Both the position numbers and the translations under genes were made by a program. This document shows, one piece after another, positions 51,364 to 62,352 of a stretch of 64,000 nucleotides of DNA. This stretch comes from Hirundichthys speculiger (Eukaryota > Chordata > Actinopteri > Beloniformes > Exocoetidae): NCBI GenBank assembly GCA_018398805.1, contig JAGFBZ010001254.1, positions 620,001 through 684,000 of the forward strand, written 5' to 3'. The notes beneath the pieces were generated by a model. It did no database searches. It saw nothing but the letters and a program-made list of their open reading frames with translations, and had not been told where the DNA came from. The number at the start of each line of letters is the position of its first letter. Position 1 is the first letter of the stretch.

Positions 51364-54009
51364 ATGGTGATTTTCAGTGTGTATGTGGTGAATAAAGCTG
51401 GTGGGTTAATTTACCAGTATGACAATTATGTCCCGAGAAGTGAGGTGGAAAAGACCTTCAGCTATCCTTTAGACCTGGTGCTGAAACATCATGACGAAAA
51501 AGTCGTCGTTTCGTTTGGACAGCGGGATGGAATTAAAGGTAATGTTTTAGAATCACTGTCACACTGAAGCCTTCATTATCCAAGACCAGCTGGACAATTT
51601 AGTTTATATAACGCACGACTGGGCAAGTTTTCTTTGTTATGGGTGTTTTTATTAGGATTATAAAAGCTTTCTATGGGTTAACGTGGCTAAAACGGCTCTC
51701 GACTGCAGTCTAGCTGTTCGCAGTCAAGTCAAAGTTTATTTCTATAACACATTTGACCAAAGTGCCACACACATACAGTTTCCTCACCCCTCTTCCTAAT
51801 CCGGATACTACGTGCAGCATTACAGCAGCTACTGCTACTTGTGATGCAGCTAACCAGCAATCAAATGCATAATGATATACTTTAATTTGCTCTCACCTCT
51901 GCTTTTAATTTAAGTATTTGAACTGTCAAGAACAGCTGGTTGATTGATCACAGTGCTCTAACTGGACAATGAAAGTTTAAAAGCTCTGACAAGTTAGGTG
52001 ATGCCATACTATTAAACTCTTACTCTTACATACTCTAAAAAAATGAACTTGAACATTTTAAACTGGATCCTGAACTGGACAGGAAGCCAGCACTGGAGTG
52101 ATGTGCTCACGCCATTTCTTCCCTTGGTTTTGCTGTGGCCCAGATGTTGACCACAGTCAAAGGACTTGTTGGTTATTTTTGCAAAAGAGCGACTTTAAAC
52201 TGTATGGTTCTAAGCTGAAGTGCTTGTCCTTGTCTTTTTGTCTCATAGTGGGACACGCAGTGTTGTCCATCAATGGAGTGGATGTGCTCGGAAAGAATAC
52301 AGCGGATGGAAAGGACATCCTTGAATATTTAAAAGACTCTACAAACTATCCAGTGTCTATTCGCTTTGGACGGGCTCGTCTGAGCTCCAATGAGAAGCTG
52401 ATGCTGGCATCCATGTTTCACTCGTAAGTCACTGAGGATTGTAGCGTGGTGTGGTGGGGACAGGTTTAAATCCTGTCAAATATGAATCAAGACATCTTGT
52501 GCAGCACTTGTTGAATCTTTTTCATATAACTTATTTGTTACTTAGGTAATTACAGGCTGTTATACATTTTAAACCGCAGTGTTAATATCTCTTTGTCTTT
52601 TTCTTTTTTATAACTACTAGGTTATTTGCAATAGGTTCACAGCTTGTCTCCTGAAGTCGGCAGTTCAGGGATTGAAATGCTGGAGACGGATGTCTTCAAA
52701 CTCCACTGCTTTCAGACTCTCACAGGTCAGTGTTCCTGAACAATAGACATAGATGTAATGTGGAAATAACAAAGCAATATGTGGACTGGTGCACAGAGAG
52801 TTTGAAATGAACTGTCTGGAAAATAAAGGGTGCACTCACGGACAGCTCTCACATTCATCAAACCAAAAAAAATATAACCACTCCCTCTTGTTTCTTGGTT
52901 AATTTTGCGCCGTGGTGGGGTCTGATTTGCCTGGCTGACTATGCTAATTCCTTTTCTCTTCTATACAAGTAATTAGTCCGATGCTTCTGGATCTGACTTT
53001 GATTAACAGGGGGCAGCACCAACGGATGTGAAAGAAACTGTCTCTAGATGCCATTAAACAGGCAAACAACGGATCAGAGAAACAAAGCATGTAAAGCAGA
53101 CAGAGGAACAACCAGAAAAGTATCAACAAAAGACATCTAAAATAGCACTCCTCCTCTCTAATGACTGTTATCGGTTTAGAAGTTAAAACTTGTCAATCCA
53201 AAGTGTTGTTAGCAATTCTGGGTTATTTTGAGTAGTGGCTGTTGGATGCTCCTGTATTAGTTGTTATATAAAGCCCACCCTTGCCCCGTTGTAGCTGGTT
53301 CGGTACACTGTACCTGTGGAAGTGGCTGTGAATGAAAGGGGTACCAGGCCCATTTCACAGGAGAGACTTTTTTTTTTACAAATTGAATGAAGTATGGCTG
53401 GCCAGGTTGGGTCATGTTCTGCTGTAGGAGACTCTTGCTATCTGTGTTCCTGATTTGCAACAATGAAAAGGTGCGGGACACACACACATGAATCCCTGGA
53501 CCATATGTTTTGTAGCAGCAGTGTAATAAGATCAGCAGTGTGACTAATTTCCCCGGAGGGTGGATTTACTTAAATGACCGATCAGTGTATTGCAACCTTA
53601 AACACCTGGTCTTGTGGATAATCTTCTGAAACATCCTCCAAGGAAACCGTCAACACTTTCTGATTATTTGACAAACTGCTGTTTCTATCTTTGCTTTCTC
53701 AGGAATAAAGTTTATTGTGCTGGCAGACCCTCGACAGTCTGGTATTGATGCGTTGTTGAGGAAGATTTACGAGATCTATTCTGATTTCGCTCTGAAGAAC
53801 CCATTCTACTCTCTGGAAATGCCAATCAGGTAATGGAGACAATTAGGATCATGTTCTGCTTAATGCTTTCAGGTTTTACATTTAGCAGTGGTGTTTGGTA
53901 GAATACAAAAGGATGTGTTTTGATTTTCAGGTGTGAACTGTTTGATCAAAACCTGAAGAGTGCACTGGAGGTTGCAGAGAAAGCTGGCAATTTTGGAGCT
54001 GGGTCTTAA
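51364..54009 (+). CDS. trappc4: TRAPP complex subunit 4 (synbindin/Trs23), one frameshift
   Basis: TRAPPC4 is a core subunit of the TRAPP complexes that act as Rab1 (and Rab11) exchange factors and tether vesicles between ER and Golgi. Exons: 51364-51538, 52249-52423, 52621-52725, 53703-53829 and 53931-54009. They total 661 nt, one more than the 660 needed for 219 aa plus stop, which is the human length. The longin-like N-terminus starts [18 protein letters not shown]; the PDZ-like insert includes [13 protein letters not shown]; the C-terminus ends [13 protein letters not shown]. The extra base is in the TT at 52644-52645 of exon 3, where IGSQL should run straight into SPEVGSSG. I chose the ATG at 51364 because family members begin there; an in-frame ATG at 51295 would add 23 residues. 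ATTAAA at 54091-54096 is a likely poly(A) signal. Confidence 0.95.
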
Positions 54010-54090
54010 ATATAGAAGAGAGCATGTTCAACTACTGGAAAGGAATAAGTGCTTTTTTTCTCTTGGATTTGTTTATTTTCCATGTTGCTT

Positions 54091-54096
54091 ATTAAA
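54091..54096 (+). terminator. trappc4: trappc4 poly(A) signal (ATTAAA)
   Basis: ATTAAA 82 bp after the trappc4 stop, in good position for 3' end formation. trappc4 and slc37a4 converge here, with stops about 790 bp apart. Confidence 0.5.
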
Positions 54097-54565
54097 GTAT
54101 TGTAAATATAAAAAAAATCAAATGTAAATACTTGACATATTAAATTCCAAAGTGTGTATAAATGTTCTGTATCACATTGTTTTTGGCTGCCTGTGTGTGA
54201 ATGTTGTCTAATATTCAGTAAATGTTGACTATTGGGGTTATGGAAACAACAAAATTATTTATACAAACCTTTAACTGTCTCATGAATGCCACAGATTTTG
54301 ATTTCTTTAGAAAATAATGTGCAAATGTTTCCCCTCAATTCATGACTGATCATTGTAACATTTCTGAACACAGATAATTTACCTTTTTTTTTTTTTTGTC
54401 TTTTTCTAAACCAGCAGTTACTGGCTCTTTAGTGAAATATTGTTGTGGCATTTGGAGACAAAATCTGCTCATGTTGTGCGTTTTCCATAGTTCATTATTT
54501 GAAAACACAGTGTGCAGTCATTTCCACTCCCTTGTTTAGTTACTGAGTGTGTGTTAACAGGTTGT

Positions 54566-54571
54566 TTTAAT
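54566..54571 (-). terminator. slc37a4: Candidate slc37a4 poly(A) signal (ATTAAA on minus)
   Basis: TTTAAT on the plus strand, about 230 bp beyond the slc37a4 stop. It is the nearest common variant hexamer noticed; other signals further on are possible. Confidence 0.35.
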
Positions 54572-54799
54572 ACAATAGACTGAAAAACACTTGGCACAAT
54601 TGGTTTTTGGAAGGAAAAAAATAAAAAGGCTAAACTTCTGAGCTGCTTTATGTTAACGTTCTGTAAGACTGACAGCTGAAATACTCTGGTTTAAAAAAAA
54701 AAAAAAAAATCGAGCAAGAAAATATGAAAATGCACTGATGTCTCAAAGCATTCAGTTTTCCCCTGAACACAGAGGTGGAGGATGATGATGATAATGATG

Positions 54800-57700
54800 T
54801 CAGTCTGCCTTCTTGGACACATGTCCCATCTTGGTTCGGATGTTGCGCAGCAGGAAAAAGCCAACGGTGGTGACCAAACAGATGACCTCTGCTACCCAGA
54901 AGGCTGTTTCCCAGCCGTAGTGCTTGGCAACAGTGCTGAATGGTAATCCAGCCAGGAAGCCACCAACTGAAGAAAGCACAAAAGAGGAGGATAAAGTCAA
55001 CACATGCAAAGTGCCCCTTGTGTTACCTGTGGCTGAATTTGGCAGCAGCTTGTACAGACTGTAATTGTGACTGAGGTGGACTCATGAAGTTACCAGAGAA
55101 GAGAGAGCCAATAAACTTACTGTTTGCCATCAGAGCAACGATGGCATGTGATGTTCCACAGTAGTTAGATGGAGCGCTCTCATTGGCTATGACTCCAAAC
55201 AGTGCTATTGGTCCATAGGAGGAGAAGCCAAACACAGCACCCAGACTGAGTATCCAAACCTGAAAGTAGATGACAGATGCATCCATGATGACTGATAATC
55301 ATCTAACACTGACTGTGCTGCATCAAAGGATTGCAGTGATTAAGTTATATTCATTAGGATATCAGAGTTACCTTTGAGCTGTCAGGAGTGACTGAGACTC
55401 TGAACAGATACATGGAGCCAAACATTCCAGCCATCATGCATATCAGGATGAAATGCCGGGGGTTGCCATGGACTCTCATCCCTTGCTGTACAAAATAAGG
55501 ACCTGATGATGAGATGATGGTTTTGCTGGCTGTAGGAAGGCTCTCATAAAAACAAGACCAGTATTGAAGGCATGACATGACCACAAAACGGGTTTGAAAG
55601 CATTATTTCAGGACTATGAGTTATCTAAAACCTGGAAGGTGCAAAAAAGGTGGTCTGATTTTAGTTTTGACAGTTGCTAAACACATTTTTACGTCTCTGT
55701 AATGGCTGACAGTGAACATTTTCAGCCTTTTCTGCTGGCCTCTGCACTGACCGTTAAAAATGTGTGCACTGACTGGAATTAAGGGGAACTGTTTACTGTC
55801 TTTCGGTAAAAGACGTTTGGATGCAGTCTTTCTGACTGGATTGATAAACATACTTTTTGCCACTCACAGAATATTAGAGTTTACAAGGCCACTCATCATT
55901 TTTTAGGGTTATTATCCATTTTTTGAACTAGCATCGAAACCAACTGCTTTATTTTTATGTAGAAATTTTTAGAAATTATAAAAAGTTCCAAACTTTTAGG
56001 CAGTGCTGCGTCTAATAATATTAACAACAACAATAATTAAAAATAAAACTTGCCTTGGCCACAGCCTTGTCAGAGAAGTAACCTGCTGCGAGGCTGCCCA
56101 ACAGGCCTCCAACCTCCAGAGCGCTCATGTATGAGCTACCTGTTGAGAGGAAATCATGAGCTCAGCTCCCAGCCTGCGTCTCTACAGACCCTGAAGGGGT
56201 GTCTGTCTACACCAACTCTCTTCCGTACCCACAAGTGTCGACTGGCCCTTGTCCTGAATGAGAAACAGCTGGCCCCAGTCGGTGCAGACGGTCTTCACCC
56301 CGAACACCACCAGGTAGGACAGAGAGAGCACCCACAGGTAGGGTGACAGCAGGAACTCAGACAGCGTGCTTTCGGTGCTGGAGGACCCTGAACAGGAAGT
56401 AGACGGGTAAACTCATGCCATGACACCTCTTTAGCCTCACAAACGGTGTTCTCAGTATACGAGCTTGACAAGACTAACACAAGTCGCATGTGAGGGACAT
56501 GCTGGGTTCAGAGTCCACCCAGTCGCAGACCTTTAGTCACAGCACTAGAAGCGCATGCTGCATGGCAGCACACGCACTCAAACAACACACAGCTATTTAT
56601 TATCGACGAAATGCTTGTGTTGAAACTACAATCTGTCTCTATCTGAGAAAAGCAGCAGGCAAAACTTATTTGTAGCTGTTAGTGAACACTAAAAGTCATC
56701 CTCTCACCTCCTTTGCTCTTCTTGGCTGCCGTCTCTATATTGGGCAGCCCCACATCCTTTGGCTCATTCTTGATCACCAGCAGGCAGACAAAGGAGACGG
56801 CCACACAGATGATTCCAGACACGCACAGTATCGTCCTCCAGCTGTAAGTCTGGGCCAGCACCGTGGCAATAATCGGACCCAAGCTGCCAGCCAGATTCAT
56901 GCTGCAGGAGAGAATGGCCCACCATGTCCCGAACTGAGAGGGCTCAAACCACTGGCAGCAGAGAAGAAGAAACAGTAACATGAAATCACGATGGCACACA
57001 CAGAAAATGCCACACTCTTGTCCAGTACAGGTGTGCAGGAAGCATGGATGATGCTGAGTCAGTGTCGTGGTCTCAACTGGCAGCACATAGTGATAGCTGA
57101 ATGCCAGTCATTAAGGAGTCGCCATGTTGCAAAGGTGGAAAATAACTATGTATATTTTTTCAGCTATTGTACAAGTACCAAAGTAAAAATTTGAGATCAT
57201 TGCCCTTGATACTACAGTGATCCCTTATTTTTCACGGTTAATGGGGACCGGCGCCCCCGCCCCCCCCCCCCCCGTGACAATCAAAATCCACAAACTGGAG
57301 CAAGAGCTCCCGAAGACTAAATAATGTGTTTGAAATATGTTTAAAAACTGCAAAAAAAAGTAGCGAGGCACTGCAGCGAAACAAGACAAAGGCTCAACTG
57401 TGGTCTTTCTGTTACCTTCACAGCCTCTGGTGTCCGAACCGTAGTAAAGAAACCGCTCTTTCATCTAACCCCGTTTTCATTCTGCTGTCCCACGACACAC
57501 ACTCTACATTACCCATAAGGCCACACCATTACCCATAAGGTCACCTTCTTAAAGGGGCCAGGCTGGCTCACAACATTTCTTTGCTGCGAGAGAACGCGCA
57601 CAACATCCTGTGATGTTTCCGTAATTTTTTCTTGATTTTTTTTTTTTTAATATTATATATTTCTTAAAAAAATCAGTAAATAACCAGAACCGCGGAACTT

Positions 57701-58688
57701 AAAGCGCGAATTGGCAAGGGATCACTGTATTGCAATTTTCTACAATGAAAATATTGTATTTTATGTAAGTTACTGTGTCTGTCCATGGTGGTATTATGCT
57801 ACTGAATTCTTTAGCATTAAGAAACACTCCTTCCTTAGCCATAAATATAACTGCCTGTTCTATCAGTTCTATGTGTCCGATCTGCAACAAGTATAGCGGC
57901 GGTTTCCTTTTTGATCACAGTGAGGACAAAGACAAATGATCCTTCTAAAGCAGGTATCTTTGCAATGATTTACAGAGATGGAGTTCATGTACCTTACGAA
58001 GTACCCTTCCGCAGGGAGGCCAGCCGAGGCCTTGGCCCAGACCGTTAAAAAACCACAGGGCAGAGAACACAGCAACCGTGGAGGACCAAGAGAAGACTAC
58101 GTTGATGCCTCCCACCAGGAACAGACCAATGGAGAAGAGCCAGCGGGCACTGATCTGGTCTGAAAGCACGCCGCTGATGAACTTACTGATAGCATAGGCC
58201 AAGGACTGACTGCTGGTGATCATGCCTGAACAGAGAGAGTGCAGCAGGAGAGAGCAGACACAGAAGCTGAAATTAGTGGCGTTTTTTTTTTTGTTCCCAA
58301 GTATCTCTGACATGCAATTCTTTAGACTAATCTACAATAAAATGTAATATCTCTGGATGTCAACATGTAGAAGTTCTAATGCTGATATCTAAGGGGTAAA
58401 TAATGAATACAATAAAAAAACGGGGGATTGAACACTCATAGCTTTTGCAAACTTATTTGATACTTTTCAAAGAAGACATGCACTACTTGTATGACGGCAA
58501 AGAATCCACAAAACAAACTTTTAGTCATTGCATTTCATACCCAGGTCATCCTTATCCAGCTTAATTTCTTGCATTAGAGAAGGCATCACAAAAGAGAAAG
58601 TCTTTCTGTTAAAGTAATACAGCGTGTAGCCCACAAACATGGCAAGAAATATCGTGTTTCTGTAATATCCATAGTTTGCTGTAGCCAT
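54800..58688 (-). CDS. slc37a4: Glucose-6-phosphate translocase (G6PT), complete
   Basis: SLC37A4 exchanges glucose-6-phosphate for phosphate across the ER membrane and works with glucose-6-phosphatase in the last step of gluconeogenesis and glycogen breakdown; loss causes glycogen storage disease Ib. Exons in transcript order: 58688-58541, 58225-57993, 56951-56708, 56387-56229, 56139-56054, 55485-55372, 55259-55121 and 54966-54800. They total 1290 nt = 429 aa, the human length, with no frame problem. The protein is an MFS transporter with about ten to twelve hydrophobic segments; it starts [20 protein letters not shown], keeps Arg28 in [10 protein letters not shown], has [13 protein letters not shown] and [20 protein letters not shown], and ends KKAD, a KKXX ER-retrieval signal. 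The intron between the exons at 56054 and 55485 uses a GC donor (AAG|GCAAGT). A Tigger-like MITE lies in intron 2. Confidence 0.97.
55486..56053 (-). other. slc37a4: GC-AG intron of slc37a4
   Basis: On the minus strand the exon ends GTGGCCAAG and the intron opens GCAAGTTTTA; the acceptor is TTGTACAG before CAAGGGATG. Conserved protein sequence on both sides (AVAK then [11 protein letters not shown]) requires this junction, and no nearby GT keeps the frame. The GCAAGT core is the usual strong context for functional GC donors. Confidence 0.85.
57215..57727 (-). mobile_element. Tigger/pogo-like MITE with TA duplication, complete ends
   Basis: Both ends carry CAGTGATCCCTT-type inverted repeats, with TA at 57213-57214 and 57728-57729, as for TcMar-Tigger insertions. 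Size is 513 bp, with no transposase. A C run lies at about 57259-57273. It is the opposite-orientation relative of 37270-37834, lacking about 200 bp of that copy's middle. Located in slc37a4 intron 2. Confidence 0.85.
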
Positions 58689-59498
58689 GATTGCAGCTTT
58701 AGTCCTTCCAAAAGTGTATAAAATCAGATAAGTTCCAGAGAGGGGAGCAAACTTCTGCCTTTTGACAGACCTCTGCTGTCTGTGACAGTGAACTTTGCTT
58801 TGGGAAGAAGCAGCTGCTTACAATTGAGGAGGTGTTTGTAATCAGCCTGTGGGGTTAATGGTCAACTTCTCTTCCCCGAAGCTGATTGAATCTCGGTCGC
58901 TACCATGTGCTGCAAAGCAGTCAGAGAGGGGTTGGGACAGGAAAGCCATCAGTCTGAGACATCCACCCCGAACAAGCTGTGTGGTGTTGGGCAACAGCTC
59001 CTCTCTCGTCACAACAACTGTGCTCTTCTTGTCCTTTGATGCTGTTTGTCCATGAGAGGATGTTATTGAAGGACTCCTCACCCTGATGCGTTTAATCATT
59101 TACAATGGAGTCCAACAGTTACACACAGGTGGCCGGTTCCTGTTTAGATGTGAGGGGTGTGTGAAGGTGGTGATCCTCATCAGGATAGACCTAGCACACA
59201 CACAGATACAGTAGATTAAAAAAAAGCACACAGTTTAATTTGCTGTTTCTGAATAAGGCATACAATATTACTGCACAGAGGAAGATCTATATTAATAAAA
59301 CATATCCTCATCAATATTTACAAAATGTGCAACATTTGAAATATTTCCTCAAACGTAAATGCAAAGAAATAAAACAACCTCTTTGTGGATCCTACGTTCT
59401 GTGCAAAGAGCATACCTGCAATAATGTCTTCAAAAAATAACTTTATCATTGTAATGAAACTAATGAAATCTCAACTCGACTGTAGCCGCTGACAGAAG
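58689..59498 (-). other. slc37a4: slc37a4 5' region (5' UTR and probable intron)
   Basis: Between the slc37a4 start codon and the promoter-like cluster at 59499-59585. A possible acceptor (minus strand GGACTAAAG at about 58706-58698) lies just before the ATG, so a 5' UTR intron is plausible. No other gene is seen; short frames at 58842-59099 are not family-like. Confidence 0.35.
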
Positions 59499-59585
59499 TA
59501 TATAAAGGTTCCGCATCACGTGACTTCACTGGCACCGCCCAGCTGCCGACTCTGACGTCACTAATATGTAAACAACATAGCCAAT
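59499..59585 (-). promoter_or_regulatory. slc37a4: Candidate slc37a4 promoter: TATA, E-box, GC box, CRE, FOX, CCAAT
   Basis: Within 87 bp there are a TATA-like element (TATATAAAGG, 59499-59508), TCACGTGA (59516-59523; E-box of the USF/ChREBP/TFE type), CCGCCC (59535-59540), a full palindromic CRE TGACGTCA (59553-59560), GTAAACA (59568-59574; TGTTTAC on minus, a forkhead site) and CCAAT (59581-59585). Read on the minus strand the order is CCAAT, FOX, CRE, GC, E-box, TATA, a natural promoter layout for slc37a4. CRE and forkhead sites fit a fasting-induced gluconeogenic gene. The TATA box also reads well on the plus strand, so direction is inferred. Confidence 0.55.
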
Positions 59586-59589
59586 AAGC

Positions 59590-61657
59590 ACGTTCTGAAT
59601 TTGCAAATCAGAAACTCAACCTATCGGCATTCATTTTCTATTTTAAATCATGTTTGGACACACTGAAATAGTGTACTGTGGCGGACACTAACCTTACTTT
59701 ATTTCACACCAGAATGTAAGCTTTTATTGTGAAGGGGAGAGAGGAAAAGGAAGAACGGAGAGGGAGGAGAGACCGTATTCTTGGCGCCCATTCTATTCTA
59801 CTTGGATTTGTTGTTCTGGTTGGAAGCTTTGGAGAATAAAGCGAGACTCAAAATACTTTTGTCTCTTTCTGCTGACTCCCACAGTACAAACTATAAAACT
59901 AGTATAAAAACTACTATAAAAAAGTTCCTTATGTTTTCTAACATTTCTGTATTTTTGTATTCGATTCTATTACTTTCAAGCATTTCTTTGTGTAGACTCA
60001 TTGTAAAAATATAGTTTTCTTTGATAAATTAATAAGCGTATTCTAGAAAGATTTAAGATGAATTTAAAAATGTTTTAATTTCAGTTATTTAAAATCTCAT
60101 TTATTCATCAGTTGTATGTTGTAAAAACAGTTTCGGACTGATGGACAAAACTTTCTTTCAAGTGAAATTGGTCAAATGTTGGTTCTTGATGATGAAGATG
60201 TTTTGAACTTTCAAAGTAGACTTTTCAAGAGCTGTTGGAAAATTCCTTTTACACAAAATGAAAATATGAAAAAACTCAACTTAGCTCTGTTTATTTAATT
60301 TCCCTTCAGGGATCAATAAAGTATGAATTGAACGTAATGGAATGTAATGGAATGGAATTGCAGAGATTTTAGATCGCATTACAATGATGGAAAACTAAAA
60401 ACGATTGTTCAAAAGTGGCACAAACACAGTCTGTAACTGAAAAATATAAAATTATAGACAGTTTCCCATTAAGTGGATATTAAATCATGAATACATTATA
60501 GTAATAAAAGCGCACACACATGCTGTCACCATCAGCACCACCATCCCCCTCCTGTGTTTTCTGTATTTGTTGTGTTCAATAAAGTTTTTAATTTCTCTCA
60601 AAGGAGTTGCTTGTAACACTACTCTGCCATAGAATGGAGTAAATAATTCGCTTTTCCATCATAGTTTCTTTTTAATTACCTTAATTAAGATGTACAGTAT
60701 CAACGTTGTCCAGCCCAGCCAACATTTCTATGGGACCCCATATGAGATCATCCATGGGATCCATTTCGGACCCACGTCACCTGCTCACAGTGGTTATCCT
60801 CAGGTACACGGGGGTTGAATGGGCCTGAGCCCAAGAGTGGATCTTTGGTCCCACTTGGGCCAAAAGTGAACCCAAGCAGGCAATTCACATGGACTGTCCC
60901 ACAGTGGGCTCCATTTTTACCCCGTTGATATCACTTCCAGAGATTTAATAACCAATAAAATTATGGCAAACAAAACTGAAGCACAAGAGCATAAAATTAA
61001 ATTTGTCATGAACATGAAGTCAAGGTTCAGTAAACACCGCCTTAACTGTTACATGGATAAGTAGCATGCAATAAAATATTACTCCACTCTCATATTTATA
61101 CTAGCTTTTATATGAACTGCACCCACCCACCATCAGGGTCTGAATGAATTCAGACCATTCTTTCTATAGGTCAGTTGGGGCGACATCACATGACACAAGA
61201 GGATGAATGTAAAAAATCCCAAGAAAACCAGCTGAGTTAATGTCATCTGTCATGTGCCTTTACGTAGATTTCCAAATTTTTTTCCACCGATTTACATCTT
61301 CTATAACCAAACAGACTCATTAATCCATACATATGAGAAGATGTGTATGGATTATACATACACATGGGAAGTTCTTAAACAAAGAAAGAAAATAAAGCAC
61401 GCTCAGTTTCCTTTTCAACATGGATAAATAAATGCTTAGAATGGTTAAATGTAATTCTGTGGACAGAGTTATTATTTATTAAACGATACTTCCCAAGCGC
61501 ATGACTGCTGCCTTCACCCTCTTCATCTTTTCTAACTCTTCTTTCAGGTATTTCGGTATAGATGTAATGAGATTGTACATGTATTTACAGACGTGAGGAT
61601 TGTTAACATGTCAGGGTGTCTGTTCAGACAAAACCTTATTGTAAAGGGACCTCACAA
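59590..61657. other. Intergenic region between slc37a4 and cfap45
   Basis: No gene seen. It holds a short LINE tail (60297-60356) and a block of imperfect GGGACCC/TGGGATCC-type repeated words at about 60715-60920, a degenerate repeat of unknown family. The rest is AT-rich. Confidence 0.4.
60297..60356 (+). mobile_element. Short LINE 3'-tail insertion
   Basis: 'ttcccttcagggatcaataa' followed by AGTATGAATTG and a degenerate GGAATGTAAT tail. It is the same GGGATCAATAAAGTAT tail as at 3170-4200 and 8003-8052, a severely 5'-truncated copy. Confidence 0.6.
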
Positions 61658-62099
61658 CAGCGTTGCCAGGTGGGAAATGTAGGATTATCGTACCAGGGAC
61701 TCTAAATTATCGTATTTTGAGGGAAATTATCGTACATCTGTCATAACCAAAATAACAAGCCCAGTCAAATTTAATCACTCTAGTGTTAAATAGCGGGCGA
61801 AGCAGACTATTCAGCCCATTCAGCTTATCATGCTCGTTGTTCTGAGACAAATATTCGTATCTCACGCTCAGCAAAGCACGATTGTCTGGAATCATGTCAC
61901 ATGGCGAACAGATGCCTTCAGAGTTCACAAAAAAAAAAAAAAAACTATCTGGGAGACAGTTGCAGCAGGCAATAATTTGAAATAGTCAAATTATCGTACA
62001 TTTGGCTTTTTTTTTTTTTTTTGGATTATTGATCGTACATCGTACAGAGGGCCAAATTATCGTACAAATACGATAATTATCGTACACCTGGCAACGCTG
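61658..62099. mobile_element. hAT-like MITE rich in ATTATCGTA repeats
   Basis: Perfect 15-bp inverted ends (CAGCGTTGCCAGGTG and its complement) are flanked by CCTCACAA (61650-61657) and CTTCACAA (62100-62107), a 7/8 match to an 8-bp hAT duplication. Six copies of ATTATCGTA occur inside, clustered toward both ends and all in the same orientation. At 442 bp there is no coding capacity. It sits about 350 bp before the first recognised cfap45 exon. Confidence 0.85.
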
Positions 62100-62352
62100 C
62101 TTCACAACCTCACTGCAGGCTAACATCACCTCCCACCTCGGCTGTTTCTATGACAACTAACAACAAACATCAAAGTCGATGTTGTTGCTGAACTAAAGCC
62201 TAGTACTGAAGTCCACCATGTATTATTAGTATTTTTGAATTAGTTAGCGGCAAACTAAAAAGCTCAACGTGAGGTTCCAAACTGCAGACCGACTCATTCT
62301 CGGTGTAGGTTTTTTACAGTCGAGGAACTACCATCTTCACAGGAGCGTAACG

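Noticed and set aside
61682..62090. CRISPR-like array from repeated ATTATCGTA words
   Set aside because: Repeats are 9-10 bp with irregular spacing inside a TIR-bounded MITE in a vertebrate genome.
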